Origin: Rubrobacter_F sp035642415
GTDB lineage: Bacteria > Actinomycetota > Rubrobacteria > Rubrobacterales > Rubrobacteraceae
Reading direction: 5' to 3'
Assembly: GCA_035642415.1 (NCBI GenBank)
Contig: DASQSI010000284.1
Span: 1 to 22,270 of the forward strand
Length of the DNA stretch: 22,270 bases
Part shown: in pieces, positions 6,771-13,986 of the stretch
Layout: every line of letters starts with the position of its first letter
Position numbering within the stretch: the stretch's first letter is position 1
The notes under the pieces: generated by a model
What the model saw: the letters and a program-made list of their open reading frames with translations, nothing else
The model's database searches: none
What the model was told of the DNA's origin: nothing
Made by a program: the position numbers and the translations under genes

Positions 6771-8344
6771 GCGATGATGTCCTCGCGGTGTAAAGCCGCA
6801 AGGACAGGGTCGAGGAAGGCCGTGCGGTCGGCGTCGGTATCCACCACGACGTGAACAGCACCGCGCGGCACCCTTGGCGGCGAAGCCTGGACCGCTGCGC
6901 GCTGGCGTCGATAAACCTCGACGGTCGCATCGGAACGCGAGTCACCGCGCCTAGAGCGGGCGAGGATCCTGCCAAAGGCGGTTTCCTCGCCACAGACCGT
7001 CTCCACAAGGACGAGCGGTACCCCCGCCGTCCGCGCCACGGCCACAAGCCTCTCCCGGCGCCGCTCGTCAAGGAAGGTTGCGTCCAGGATGGTTGTGCGA
7101 CCGGCGGCAAGCGTTTGTGCGGCCAGCTCCCACAATCGCTCGTAGGTCGCCTCGGTTCGCTCGGGTGCATACAAGCCCTGCTTCCAGGCTGCCGGCGCGG
7201 GACCGGCCTGCCCTTCCAGTTCCTTGCGCACGACATCCGAAGCGAAGATCGCGGCATCGAGCGCCCGCGCCAACGCTGTGGCGACGGTCGATTTGCCGGT
7301 ACCGCTCAACCCGGTCATGGCGATCAGCGACGGCTGCACGCTCAGGGCGGCAGCCGTCGCCAGCTCGAGGTAGCCGGCGGCTTCGAGGGCGAGGGTGTCC
7401 CGCTCGACCTGACCGGCGAAGGAAGTGCGGCTGAGGGAGTCGACCTTGGCCCGGACCAGCGCCCGGTGTGCTCGGTAGAAGCGGAGCAACGCCTCGGGCA
7501 GATCAACCCCGGCCTCCCGGTAGCGGGCGACGAGGGTGGCAGCCGTCTCCGGCGCACCAAGACGCTTAAGGTCCATCAGCAGGAAGGCGAGATCGCTAGC
7601 TACGTCGGCACAACGTAACGCTCTACTGAACTCGACGCAGTCGAAGATCTGGAGTTCGCCATCTGGTTCGAGGCAGACGTGCTCGGCCCTAAGATCGCCG
7701 TGTCCTTCGCGGATCCAACCCACCTCCACTCGATCGCGAAGGAGGTCTGCGCGCTCGGCTATGAAGCCACGTAGGGCTTCAGCGACCAACCCGAGCTGCA
7801 CCACGCCAAGCGGCCGGCCGGCGAAGGGCTCGAGCTCCTCTAAGTTCTCCTTGACCACCGCGCTTGTCGCTGCGACCGTCTCGGTCGCCGATCCCCCACA
7901 GAGAGCCGCTATATCGCGGTGGAAGGGGATCAACCGATCGGCGAGCCGGTCGCCGAGGCACGACGGGGGTGCCCCCGACGCTAGCAGAGCATCGAGCATC
8001 CTTTCCGCCGGTAACCGACGCATCAACGTTGCCCACTCGACGGGTGCTCCCTCCCCAGCAACGTGGTAGCCAGCGCGGTCGTTGTGCACGATCGGCACCA
8101 CGCCTAGGTAGACCCCGTTTGTCAGGCGACGGTTGAGTTCGACCTCATCGGCGCAGGATTGGTGCCGCCTCGTGAGCGTCGTGTGGTCGACAAAGCCGTA
8201 AGCAACTGGCTTCTTAACCTTCACAACCCGATCGCCAGCCAGGAAGACCCAGGAAACGTGCGTCTCGACCAGCTCAACCGCCGACGGGTGCCACGGGTAG
8301 GCCTCTGAGTGAAGCAGCCCACCGACTAAGTCACTGTGGCCCAT
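6749..8344 (-). CDS. phosphotransferase-like / P-loop kinase fusion protein
   Basis: A 531-residue two-domain protein. I start it at ATG 8344 (MGHSDLVGG), preceded by AGAGG; the frame is open to 8395 but the extra part lacks a site. The N-terminal half is a kinase-like (APH superfamily) domain: VVKVKKPVAYGFVDHTTL supplies a Lys-rich nucleotide strand, HGDLRAEHV is the catalytic loop and IFDCVEF holds the metal-binding Asp. The C-terminal third is a P-loop NTPase with Walker A GLSGTGKST and an ILDATFLDERRRE segment like gluconate/adenylylsulfate-type kinases. This architecture is that of M. tuberculosis Rv2004c, which also sits beside a USP gene in the DosR region (from memory). The substrate is unknown. 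It lies between two USP genes on the same strand, probably cotranscribed with the upstream one (120 bp gap). Confidence 0.88.
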   Translation of the reverse strand: MGHSDLVGGLLHSEAYPWHPSAVELVETHVSWVFLAGDRVVKVKKPVAYGFVDHTTLTRRHQSCADEVELNRRLTNGVYLGVVPIVHNDRAGYHVAGEGAPVEWATLMRRLPAERMLDALLASGAPPSCLGDRLADRLIPFHRDIAALCGGSATETVAATSAVVKENLEELEPFAGRPLGVVQLGLVAEALRGFIAERADLLRDRVEVGWIREGHGDLRAEHVCLEPDGELQIFDCVEFSRALRCADVASDLAFLLMDLKRLGAPETAATLVARYREAGVDLPEALLRFYRAHRALVRAKVDSLSRTSFAGQVERDTLALEAAGYLELATAAALSVQPSLIAMTGLSGTGKSTVATALARALDAAIFASDVVRKELEGQAGPAPAAWKQGLYAPERTEATYERLWELAAQTLAAGRTTILDATFLDERRRERLVAVARTAGVPLVLVETVCGEETAFGRILARSRRGDSRSDATVEVYRRQRAAVQASPPRVPRGAVHVVVDTDADRTAFLDPVLAALHREDIIAPQVPGT

Positions 8345-8464
8345 CAATCCTCTTTTATCATTCTCTCTAATAGGCCCACCCGATCCTGGCAGCACAGGCT
8401 TTGAACTCCGTTATCCCACGCACGAGATCCAGCGTATCGTTCGCCGACGTCTCGGCGTAGTTCT

Positions 8465-9355
8465 TCAACGACTCTGGGGATGCGGGTAGATCAGGACGGG
8501 GCCTTTGGCGGCGTACAGGACCTTTGTCGAGACGCTGCCGAGCCTCATCCTCTGGATCGTGCCCAGGCCCCGGCTCCCGACGGCTATAAGAACCTTCTCG
8601 GGAACATTTTCTTCCTCTGCGGCCTCGAGTAACTCTGCGCTGACGTCGCCAACTGCTACCCGAATCTTGGGCCGCGAGCCGAGGCTCTTCTCGATGTCGT
8701 TCGCTCGCTCCTCTAGTTTGCTCTCCTCGCGCCTGAGCTCGTCGTCGGTCATGCGCGCGTTGAGCCTGCGCCCTTTGAGGTCTACCTCCGGTAGCTGCGG
8801 GTAAACGCGCACGAGCAACCCTTGTGCTCCGAAGAGTTTGCCTATACTCGCCGCAAGTTCTCCTGCTCCCTCCGCTGCTTTCGAGCCGTCGTCGCCTACA
8901 ATGAGCCTTTTCAATGGCCACGCTTCTTGGCCCCCACGCATCACGAGTACCGGGTACGAAGAGTGGTGCACAACCCCCTCCGAGACGCTGCCCATGACGA
9001 GGCGTTTCACGGGGCCAAGCCCTCGGCTGCCGATTACAATAAGGCCTGCACCGATCTCTTCAGCTAAGCCAAGGATCTCCTCAACCGCTGATCCTTCCTT
9101 GAGGTGTACCTGAGAGATGTACCCTCCATCGGCCTCTATACGCCTCACTTGCTCGGTGAGCGACTCCTGCGCTTCTTGCTTGAGCTGCGTACGTACATAG
9201 GACTCTAAACGGGTAGAGGGCACCGAGTGCCAAGCACGAACGACATGCAACTCGGAGTTAGTCCCTTTTGCTATGTCTGTAGCGGCCTTGGTAGCGAGGG
9301 TAGCATCCTCGGACCCATCGGTCGCCAGCAGCACCTTCACCGGAAAGAGTCCCAT
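8465..9355 (-). CDS. tandem-domain universal stress protein
   Basis: 296 residues, two USP domains (about 1-145 and 150-296). Domain 1 has VKVLLATDGSED and the ATP motif GSRGLGPVKRLVMGSVS; domain 2 has KRLIVGDDGSK and GSRGLGTIQRMRLGSVS. Both motifs are complete, so ATP binding is expected. The second domain carries a longer charged helix (DDELRREESKLEERANDIEK), absent from the other USP in this window, and the two proteins are clearly diverged. ATG 9355 is preceded by AGGGG (10 nt) and a closer AAGGAGA. It is the first gene of the USP-kinase-USP block, and a perfect 18-bp palindrome lies 46 bp upstream. Confidence 0.93.
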   Translation of the reverse strand: MGLFPVKVLLATDGSEDATLATKAATDIAKGTNSELHVVRAWHSVPSTRLESYVRTQLKQEAQESLTEQVRRIEADGGYISQVHLKEGSAVEEILGLAEEIGAGLIVIGSRGLGPVKRLVMGSVSEGVVHHSSYPVLVMRGGQEAWPLKRLIVGDDGSKAAEGAGELAASIGKLFGAQGLLVRVYPQLPEVDLKGRRLNARMTDDELRREESKLEERANDIEKSLGSRPKIRVAVGDVSAELLEAAEEENVPEKVLIAVGSRGLGTIQRMRLGSVSTKVLYAAKGPVLIYPHPQSR

Positions 9356-9400
9356 TCTCCTTCGACCCCTTTCAATCTAGCTCCTGAAGTCTGTCCCAGA

Positions 9401-9418
9401 CGACCTATAAATAGGTCG
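9401..9418. promoter_or_regulatory. perfect 18-bp palindrome, likely operator
   Basis: CGACCTATAAATAGGTCG has perfect 8-bp arms around AA, 46 bp before the ATG of the USP gene at 9355. An AT centre with GC-rich half-sites is typical of dimeric response-regulator or TetR-type sites. It differs from the classical DosR box in its half-sites. The TTATAG inside it on the minus strand could overlap a -10 element. Confidence 0.5.
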
Positions 9419-9696
9419 GGTTTGAAGCTCCATGACCAGCGTAGCGTTTGACGCTTGCTAATCTTAGGTCACACTGCGCGCTAAAGCAGGCGTGACGTCT
9501 TGAGCAAATTGGCTCAAAAGGCCAGTGAGAAATAGTAGGTTGACTAAAAGTGCCTACAGAGGGCTAGGGAAGCTAGTAGGTCAGCAAGTCCAGCTCTCGG
9601 GCCTTGCGCAGGCAAATAAGCTACCCTGATTAAGACGATCACGCCTTCTACGGTTATAGTTGAACCGAAAAGCAGCGGTCACCCAAGGAGGCAAGG
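9419..9696. other. divergent intergenic region with possible promoter
   Basis: It lies between the divergent USP gene and the coiled-coil gene. It holds an inverted repeat TTGAGC-AAATTG-GCTCAA (9500-9517) and a TATAGT box at 9655-9660. A -35-like TTAAGA (9630-9635) is 19 bp upstream, slightly long. The AGGAGG ribosome site of the next gene follows. No gene is seen inside. Confidence 0.35.
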
Positions 9697-10158
9697 ATGG
9701 GTTACCGGCGCACACTCACGATCGAGAGGATCCTGCACCGGATCGAAGAACACGTAGAGCAGTGGCGCAAGCAAGACAGGGCTCACAAGGCAGAAGCTGC
9801 AGCCCAGAGGGAGAAGCTGTGGGCCGAGGCGGCCGAGCGGGAGAGGCTCCTGGCCGAAGCTATAGCTCAGGAGGAGGAAGCAGCGCGGGTCTCCGTTGAG
9901 GAGACCACAGAGCGCCACCGCGTCGTCTTTGTTGCGCACTCTGAGGAAGTGGCCCAGACGCTCGAGACCTTCGCCCGACAAGGAAATCGTCTTGTGAATG
10001 TGGTGCCTGGCAGGGGAAGCTACGGAGGAGACCCGGGCATCAAAGGTTCGTGGCTAGTGTTCGAGCCGCGAGCCGAGTCGCCATTCCCAACCGAGGGCTT
10101 ATCCTACGACTCCTGGCCGGGCCCGGGCGATAGCGAGGGCGGCGGCTGGGCTCGCTAA
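9697..10158 (+). CDS. coiled-coil protein with small C-terminal domain, 153 residues
   Basis: The start is secure: AAGGAGG lies 6 nt before ATG 9697. Residues about 8-75 form a charged, Ala/Glu/Arg-rich helix without proline, a likely coiled coil (EEHVEQWRKQDRAHKAEAAA; REKLWAEAAERERLLAEAIA). From about residue 80 a compact part follows with strand-like VVFVAHSEEVAQTLETFARQ, RLVNVVPGRGSYGGDPG and WLVFEP, then a low-complexity Gly/Pro tail. There is no signal peptide or membrane span. I do not recognise the family. It precedes, by 230 bp, a membrane-protein gene with its own ribosome site; a shared transcript is possible but not shown. Confidence 0.7.
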   Translation: MGYRRTLTIERILHRIEEHVEQWRKQDRAHKAEAAAQREKLWAEAAERERLLAEAIAQEEEAARVSVEETTERHRVVFVAHSEEVAQTLETFARQGNRLVNVVPGRGSYGGDPGIKGSWLVFEPRAESPFPTEGLSYDSWPGPGDSEGGGWAR

Positions 10159-10388
10159 ACAAACTATACAGACGAGAATGTGCCAGAGACCAGCGCTCTC
10201 CAAGGCTCGGTCTCCCGTTCAGGTGAGGTAGTGCTTCTGGCCGTTGACTTGCGGCATGAGTAGCCCTTCTCCTGAATGTTTACTCGCCCAATCTCCGGGG
10301 ATTTTCTTCTAGAAACGGTCTGAGAAGAGGCCGGGGAGCTGGCCATTTTCTGATCCACCGTGAGACCAGAGCAGGAGGTTGTGACCCA

Positions 10389-10805
10389 ATGGCAAAGTGG
10401 TTGTTCGCGACGCTCCTGGTGCTACAGGCTCACTTCGCGGCTTCTTACCTCGTTCCCCTGGACAGAGAAGCTCAGGGGGCGTTTGGCGGTCTGTTGCGGT
10501 GGGCGTGGCCCTGGAGCGAGGGCGACAGTGGGCCGTTGGGCCAGGTCACGGTGTCTTCTGGGTTCCCGCTCTCCGGTTTCTTCCTGGCGGTGAGCGCGGC
10601 AGGACTGTTTTTCCTGGCAGCTCTAGCAGTAGTCGGGATCTGGGTTCCGTTCGGCTGGTGGAGGGTGCTAGCTGTGGGAGGAGCTATCCTGTCACTCTTT
10701 CTGATGGCGGTATTCTTCGGACCCACAAAGCTGCTGCCAATGGCTCTTGATCTTGTGGTTGTGTGGGCTGCCGTGACCAATTGGTTAACGGCTCCGTCTC
10801 ATTGA
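10389..10805 (+). CDS. four-helix integral membrane protein, 138 residues
   Basis: ATG 10389 has AGGAGG about 9 nt upstream. The helices are approximately residues 3-20 (LFATLLVLQAHFAAS), 60-82 (FFLAVSAAGLFFLAALAVVG), 90-108 (VLAVGGAILSLFLMAVFF) and 113-132 (LPMALDLVVVWAAV). A loop of about 35 residues after the first helix contains WAWPWSEGDSGP. The first helix could also be read as a signal anchor. Such small four-helix proteins are frequent in this group and uncharacterised. It is followed by one copy of the dispersed 41-bp repeat. Confidence 0.7.
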   Translation: MAKWLFATLLVLQAHFAASYLVPLDREAQGAFGGLLRWAWPWSEGDSGPLGQVTVSSGFPLSGFFLAVSAAGLFFLAALAVVGIWVPFGWWRVLAVGGAILSLFLMAVFFGPTKLLPMALDLVVVWAAVTNWLTAPSH

Positions 10806-11236
10806 TTGTTGGTGCAAGGAACTTGCGCCGCGGAGATGGAGTAGTTTACTGCTTTGCCCTGCGGGCATTTCCTGCCGCGCATTCAAAACGCAGATTTTGC
10901 GGTTCGCCGTTGACCAACAAGGCGCGAAACCTTAACTCGCGATGTTTTGTACCTTGAAAACGACCTTCTTGTATCCTCCTTTCGCAACAAGCTCCTCCAC
11001 ACCCTTTTCGGCCACGGCAGCTTGTCGATGAAAAGCAGCAGAAGAATGGCGACGGAGATCTTGAAGCTCGATAGGACAAGGGCCCTCACCAGCGCTACAA
11101 TGAGCACGCTATGCGTACCGCGCTTGCCCCTCGAACCGCGAAGCGCCTTCTCGCTGCAGTGGTTATTCGTGCCCGTGACCAAGCGACGCGTCCGAGAGTG
11201 AGAGAGGCGCCATCCACAGACAGAGAAGAGGAGAGC
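10806..11236. other. gene-poor stretch with doubtful minus-strand frame
   Basis: 430 bp with no secure gene. On the minus strand a frame (11260-10883) contains a hydrophobic run (SSFKISVAILLLLFIDKLPW) followed by a very basic tail. It has no ribosome site, and its upstream part is low-quality sequence. It may be a decayed membrane gene or chance. The dispersed repeat (10852-10892) lies inside this stretch. Confidence 0.3.
10852..10892. repeat. dispersed 41-bp repeat, copy B
   Basis: This matches 989-1029 at 35 of 41 positions in direct orientation. The shared blocks are CTTTG, CTGCGG, ATTTCCTGCC and TTCAAAACGCA. It starts 46 bp after the membrane-protein stop codon. Confidence 0.55.
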
Positions 11237-11338
11237 ATGAAAAAGGAGACTATGGTGCAAGCCCTGGGGGTGTTGGTCGCCATGGCGACGGTGGCAGTCA
11301 CGATCGCCGCTCTGTTATACGAGTTTACTGCCGGCTGA
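11237..11338 (+). CDS. 33-residue single-span membrane peptide
   Basis: ATG 11237 follows AGAGGAGAGC, a usable ribosome site with short spacing. The peptide has a short charged head (MKKETM), one hydrophobic helix of about 20 residues (LGVLVAMATVAVTIAALLY) and a short tail. That is the layout of bacterial small membrane proteins that modulate larger partners. No homologue is recognised. It converges with pyrF, whose stop codon is 15 bp away, and is far from any plus-strand operon. Confidence 0.45.
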   Translation: MKKETMVQALGVLVAMATVAVTIAALLYEFTAG

Positions 11339-11352
11339 TGCGCTTCAGGTCC

Positions 11353-12204
11353 TCAGGCGCGAACCCCCGCTGACGTCAAGTCCTCACGCATCTTCCTAGC
11401 TGCGTTCCGGGCAGCGCTCTTGTAGTCGCCTCCAGCCGGCTCCTCGAAAGCACGTAAGATGACCCGGCTGCTACTGACCAGCACGCCTGCCCCGTCAGCA
11501 TCGAGCAACGCCCGGACTCCCGAGGCATCACCTTTCTGCGCTCCGTAGCCCGGGACCAGAAACAGGGCACGCGGGAGGATATTTCGTACCCGTCGTCCCA
11601 GCTCGGGCCGGGTAGCGCCAACGACCGCCCCTGCATCCAGGTAACCCGTCGTCCCGGCTTTGCCCAGCTCCGCCACGAGCCTTGCCGCCGTTTCATAGAG
11701 CGGTGGCGTCGAGGAGTTCTGAAGGTCCTGCGCAGAGGGGTTGGAGGTTGCGACGAGGATGAAGGTGCCCCCGCCCTGGTTTAAGCGCCGCGCTTCGTCG
11801 AGAAACGGGGCCACCGCATCCACGCCCATATAGGGATTAACCGTAACGCTCGTGGCGCCATAGACTGAGAGGTGAGCTTCGGCGTAGGCTGCGGTTACAG
11901 GGCCTATATCTCCGCGCTTCACATCCGCTATGGTAGGGAGTCCCAGCTCGCCGGCTGCTCCGAGCAGCTCCGCATATACCTCCATCCCTGCAGGCCCTAG
12001 ACGCTCGAAATACGCCGATTGCAGCTTGACGGCGGCTGCTTCGGGCCAGACCGCCTCGAGGATGCCGAGGCAAAACTCGCGGACGGCATCGACCTCCGTA
12101 AGCGTACGCTCCAGCAGCCCCGGCGGCAAGTGACGGGGGTCCGGATCCAGCCCCACTACTACTACGCTCTCCTTGCGGCGGGCGGAGGAGACGAAAGCGT
12201 CCAC
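11353..12204 (-). CDS. pyrF: orotidine 5'-phosphate decarboxylase
   Basis: This enzyme decarboxylates OMP to UMP, the last step of de novo pyrimidine synthesis, in the cytosol. 283 residues, which fits the longer type-2 OMP decarboxylases. Landmarks: VVVVGLDPDPRHLP at the N terminus, VKLQSAYFE, the catalytic DVKRGDIG, TVNPYMG, FILVATSNPSA, LVPGYGAQKG and SSSRVI near the C terminus. The start is GTG 12204, with a weak GGAA site 8 nt upstream; the frame remains open upstream but lacks a better start. It follows hup on the same strand with a terminator between them, so it may depend on read-through or an unseen promoter. pyrE lies two genes upstream, as expected for a pyrimidine cluster. Confidence 0.95.
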   Translation of the reverse strand: MDAFVSSARRKESVVVVGLDPDPRHLPPGLLERTLTEVDAVREFCLGILEAVWPEAAAVKLQSAYFERLGPAGMEVYAELLGAAGELGLPTIADVKRGDIGPVTAAYAEAHLSVYGATSVTVNPYMGVDAVAPFLDEARRLNQGGGTFILVATSNPSAQDLQNSSTPPLYETAARLVAELGKAGTTGYLDAGAVVGATRPELGRRVRNILPRALFLVPGYGAQKGDASGVRALLDADGAGVLVSSSRVILRAFEEPAGGDYKSAARNAARKMREDLTSAGVRA

Positions 12205-12244
12205 TAAGATCGTTCCAACAGGCCTTCCTGCAATGCGAGCGTGG

Positions 12245-12273
12245 AAAAGCCGCGGGAAAATCTTTCCCGCGGC
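12245..12273 (-). terminator. rho-independent terminator of hup
   Basis: On the minus strand GCCGCGGGAAA pairs with TTTCCCGCGGC over a very short loop and is followed by TTTT (12248-12245). It is 22 bp after the HU stop codon. Confidence 0.85.
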
Positions 12274-12294
12274 CTCGAAGGGTTACTTCTCAGC

Positions 12295-12567
12295 TTACTT
12301 AATGGCGTCTTTAAGGGAGTTGCCAGCGGTGAACTTCGGCACCCTGGAAGCAGCAATAGTCATCTTCTGCTTCGTCTGCGGGTTAATGCCCTCGCGAGCG
12401 TCGCGCTTTTGCACATAGAACTTGCCAAAGCCAGTGATCTGGACCTGGTCGTCATCCTTGAGCGCCGAGGTCACCACATCCTGGAACGCGTCGAAAAAGC
12501 GCTGAGCCTCATTTTTAGAGCCATCGGCCTTGTCGGCTATCTTCTGGATCAACTCCGTTTTATTCAT
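12295..12567 (-). CDS. hup: HU family DNA-binding protein
   Basis: A 90-residue histone-like protein that bends and compacts DNA as a dimer. It begins MNKTELIQKIADKA (helical dimer base), continues with QVQITGFGKFYVQKRDAREG (start of the beta saddle and arm), GINPQTKQK with the intercalating Pro at the arm tip, and ends FTAGNSLKDAIK. Length and order are canonical. AGGA lies 9 nt before ATG 12567. It has its own promoter (12620-12648) and terminator (12245-12273), so it can be expressed apart from the pyr genes on either side. Confidence 0.97.
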   Translation of the reverse strand: MNKTELIQKIADKADGSKNEAQRFFDAFQDVVTSALKDDDQVQITGFGKFYVQKRDAREGINPQTKQKMTIAASRVPKFTAGNSLKDAIK

Positions 12568-12619
12568 CCGCTCAATTCCTCCCGTTTCTCGCTTTCATTC
12601 CCGACTCCCCCGGCTGGTG

Positions 12620-12648
12620 ACTATACCAAAGGGTCAGCTATGGCTCAA
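12620..12648 (-). promoter_or_regulatory. sigma-70-type promoter of hup
   Basis: On the minus strand TTGAGC (12648-12643), a 17-bp spacer and TATAGT (12625-12620) precede hup by about 50 bp. The -35 box overlaps the stop codon of pyrE. Confidence 0.65.
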
Positions 12649-13175
12649 TCCTGGCCGCCTATCACCAGGTCTTGCATCCTGAGCAACGCCCCGAACGGGT
12701 AACCTCCGAGATAGGCGGAACACTCTTCTCTTCTATCGAGGACGGCCAGGATCTCTAATACCTTCGCCCCCGCCTCCTCGAGGATCTCCACCGCCCGCAA
12801 CGCCTGGGCGCCCGTGGTGACGACGTCCTCGATCAGGGCGACCTTCTCTCCAACCTCGAGTGGGCGTCCCTCGATCCTGTTGCTGGTTCCGTACTCTTTG
12901 GCAGCCTTGCGGACTATGACGTAGGAGAGATCGCCGTGAAGGGCCACCGCCGTAACTAGAGGTACAGCTCCGAGCTCGACCCCTGCGAGTCTTTGGGTAT
13001 CCGCCGGTAGCTTGGCAGAGATCTCATAGGCCAGATCCCGCAAAAGATCAGGCTTTGTCGAAAAGAGGTACTTGTCTATGTAAAAACGACTATTCTTGCC
13101 GCTCGAGAGCACGAAGTCACCTTCGAGGAGGGCTGCCTCCCGCACGCGGGAGGCGAGAGACCGATCAACTCTCAC
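12645..13175 (-). CDS. pyrE: orotate phosphoribosyltransferase
   Basis: It converts orotate and PRPP to OMP, the step before PyrF. 176 residues, the short bacterial form. The N terminus has LLEGDFVLSSGKNSRFYIDK, the loop YVIVRKAAKEYGTSNRIEG carries the conserved Lys residues, and VALIEDVVTTGAQALRAVEI is the PRPP-binding motif. It overlaps the upstream coiled-coil gene by 11 nt, so the two are very likely cotranslated. Regulation by a pyrimidine attenuator is not evident. Confidence 0.96.
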   Translation of the reverse strand: MRVDRSLASRVREAALLEGDFVLSSGKNSRFYIDKYLFSTKPDLLRDLAYEISAKLPADTQRLAGVELGAVPLVTAVALHGDLSYVIVRKAAKEYGTSNRIEGRPLEVGEKVALIEDVVTTGAQALRAVEILEEAGAKVLEILAVLDRREECSAYLGGYPFGALLRMQDLVIGGQD

Positions 13176-13473
13176 TCGAGCTATCCGAAGGACGTTTAAG
13201 GTCTTCTAAAGTCGCGTCGAACGGTTCGAAGTCTACCTTCTCCAAAAGGACACCAAGCATTTGTGTCTCGCCTTCCGCCTTAAGGAGGCCGGCTTCGATG
13301 CCGGCGTTGACCTCCGCGAGAAGCGCCACCGCCCGATCGAGGACGTCCACAACCCTCGAGTCCGGAGCGCTCTCTAGCTCTTCCGCGAGTGTCTCAAGCT
13401 CTGCAAGCCGCTTCTCAAGATGCTCAATGTCGGTCTCCTGCTCACCGCTCATAGGGCCCGGACTATACATCAT
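13165..13473 (-). CDS. small acidic helical protein upstream of pyrE
   Basis: It encodes 102 residues from ATG 13473 (AGGAG 8 nt upstream) or about 95 from ATG 13452. The body is a helical hairpin: IEHLEKRLAELETLAEELES, a VVDVLDRAVALLAEVNAG helix, then EKVDFEPFDATLEDLKRP and a Ser-rich tail. The helix pattern recalls the exonuclease VII small subunit XseB, but the usual XseB sequence signature is not clear, so I do not name it. The first seven codons lie in the 23-bp repeat that recurs at 19413-19435; if this repeat marks an insertion, ATG 13452 may be the original start. It is probably the first gene of the pyrE operon. Confidence 0.65.
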   Translation of the reverse strand: MMYSPGPMSGEQETDIEHLEKRLAELETLAEELESAPDSRVVDVLDRAVALLAEVNAGIEAGLLKAEGETQMLGVLLEKVDFEPFDATLEDLKRPSDSSSES

Positions 13474-13476
13474 CCC
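13454..13476. repeat. 23-bp direct repeat, left copy
   Basis: It is identical at all 23 positions to 19413-19435 and in the same orientation; it begins GGGCCCGGACTATA. The bases just outside and inside differ, so the match ends exactly. Here it covers the N-terminal codons of the gene upstream of pyrE. Confidence 0.8.
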
Positions 13477-13725
13477 TTTGGCTCCTGTACATTCCAGCCC
13501 ATACTAGCACGCCCGCAAATCTCACTTATTTATAAGCATTTTGGCTTTTTGCAGAGCCCGTTTGTCTTCCACATACCGCCCTGTACAAGCCCAGCCGCAG
13601 TAACCTGATTGGTCGTTAGAAGATCGTAAAAGAGGCCATAGAATTACAAAGTACGAACAGAGTGTTCAGTACGGAAAGCCCCACCCGACTAATTCAATGG
13701 GAAGTTCATCATAAGTCAGTGGGGA
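13477..13725. other. gene-free left end of the inserted-looking segment
   Basis: AT-rich sequence with a TTATTTATAAG patch near 13525 and a GGCTTTTT at about 13542. On the minus strand it holds the AGGAG ribosome site used by the gene at 13473. No gene is supported. Confidence 0.35.
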
Positions 13726-13806
13726 ATGGTAAGCCAGGCTCCAAACGAACTTACTCTCTACCGCAGGGCTCTAGAGACCCTCGGTGGCTCTGAGGCCGAT
13801 ACATGA
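13726..13806 (+). CDS. possible 26-residue micro-ORF, coupled to the next
   Basis: ATG 13726 follows GTGGGGA, a poorly spaced ribosome site. The peptide is amphipathic (NELTLYRRALETLGGSEAD). Its TGA (13804-13806) overlaps the ATG of the next frame (13803-13805) as ATGA, a common translational-coupling arrangement. The two may instead be one gene split by a frameshift. No homologue is known. Confidence 0.3.
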   Translation: MVSQAPNELTLYRRALETLGGSEADT

Positions 13807-13901
13807 CGTCACTAGCCAGGCAGTATGGGGGTGCGTTGGAGGCGCTGGCGGATTCGATAGCCTCAATGCACGCTCATCTGGCTGCGGTGCGGGGCTATTA
13901 G
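13803..13901 (+). CDS. possible 32-residue micro-ORF, coupled to the previous
   Basis: It starts at the ATGA overlap. It is Ala-rich and helical (LARQYGGALEALADSIASMH, ending AHLAAVRGY) with good coding texture. A GC-rich hairpin (13918-13948) follows its stop by 17 bp. It is either a genuine small protein or the C-terminal fragment of a decayed gene. Confidence 0.3.
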   Translation: MTSLARQYGGALEALADSIASMHAHLAAVRGY

Positions 13902-13917
13902 TCCTCTACTAAGTGCC

Positions 13918-13948
13918 CGGCGGCGCGGAGGGGGGCTCGACGCCGCCG
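13918..13948 (+). terminator. GC hairpin after the micro-ORF pair
   Basis: CGGCGGCG (13918-13925) pairs with CGCCGCCG (13941-13948). No T run follows, so its terminator function is uncertain. Confidence 0.3.
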
Positions 13949-13986
13949 AGAGGAGTTTAGTGTACCCCGAACCGAGATACCCCACC

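Noticed and set aside
6851..8136. Long plus-strand frames opposite the kinase fusion
   Set aside because: They are Arg/Pro/Ser-rich shadows of a clearly recognised minus-strand gene.
8367..8464. A third gene between the USP and the kinase fusion
   Set aside because: The frame ending here is a shadow of the USP gene in its upstream part and has no start of its own in the gap.
9401..9418. A DosR box
   Set aside because: The half-sites (CGACCTAT) do not match the GGGACT-type consensus, so only a generic operator is claimed.
13165..13473. Naming the gene upstream of pyrE as xseB (exonuclease VII small subunit)
   Set aside because: The helical-hairpin pattern is similar, but the characteristic XseB sequence and an xseA partner are not seen.
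13454..13476. Reading the 23-bp repeat as a promoter because it contains TATAGT on the minus strand
   Set aside because: No -35 element lies at 16-18 bp in either copy, and in one copy it overlaps coding sequence with a good upstream ribosome site.
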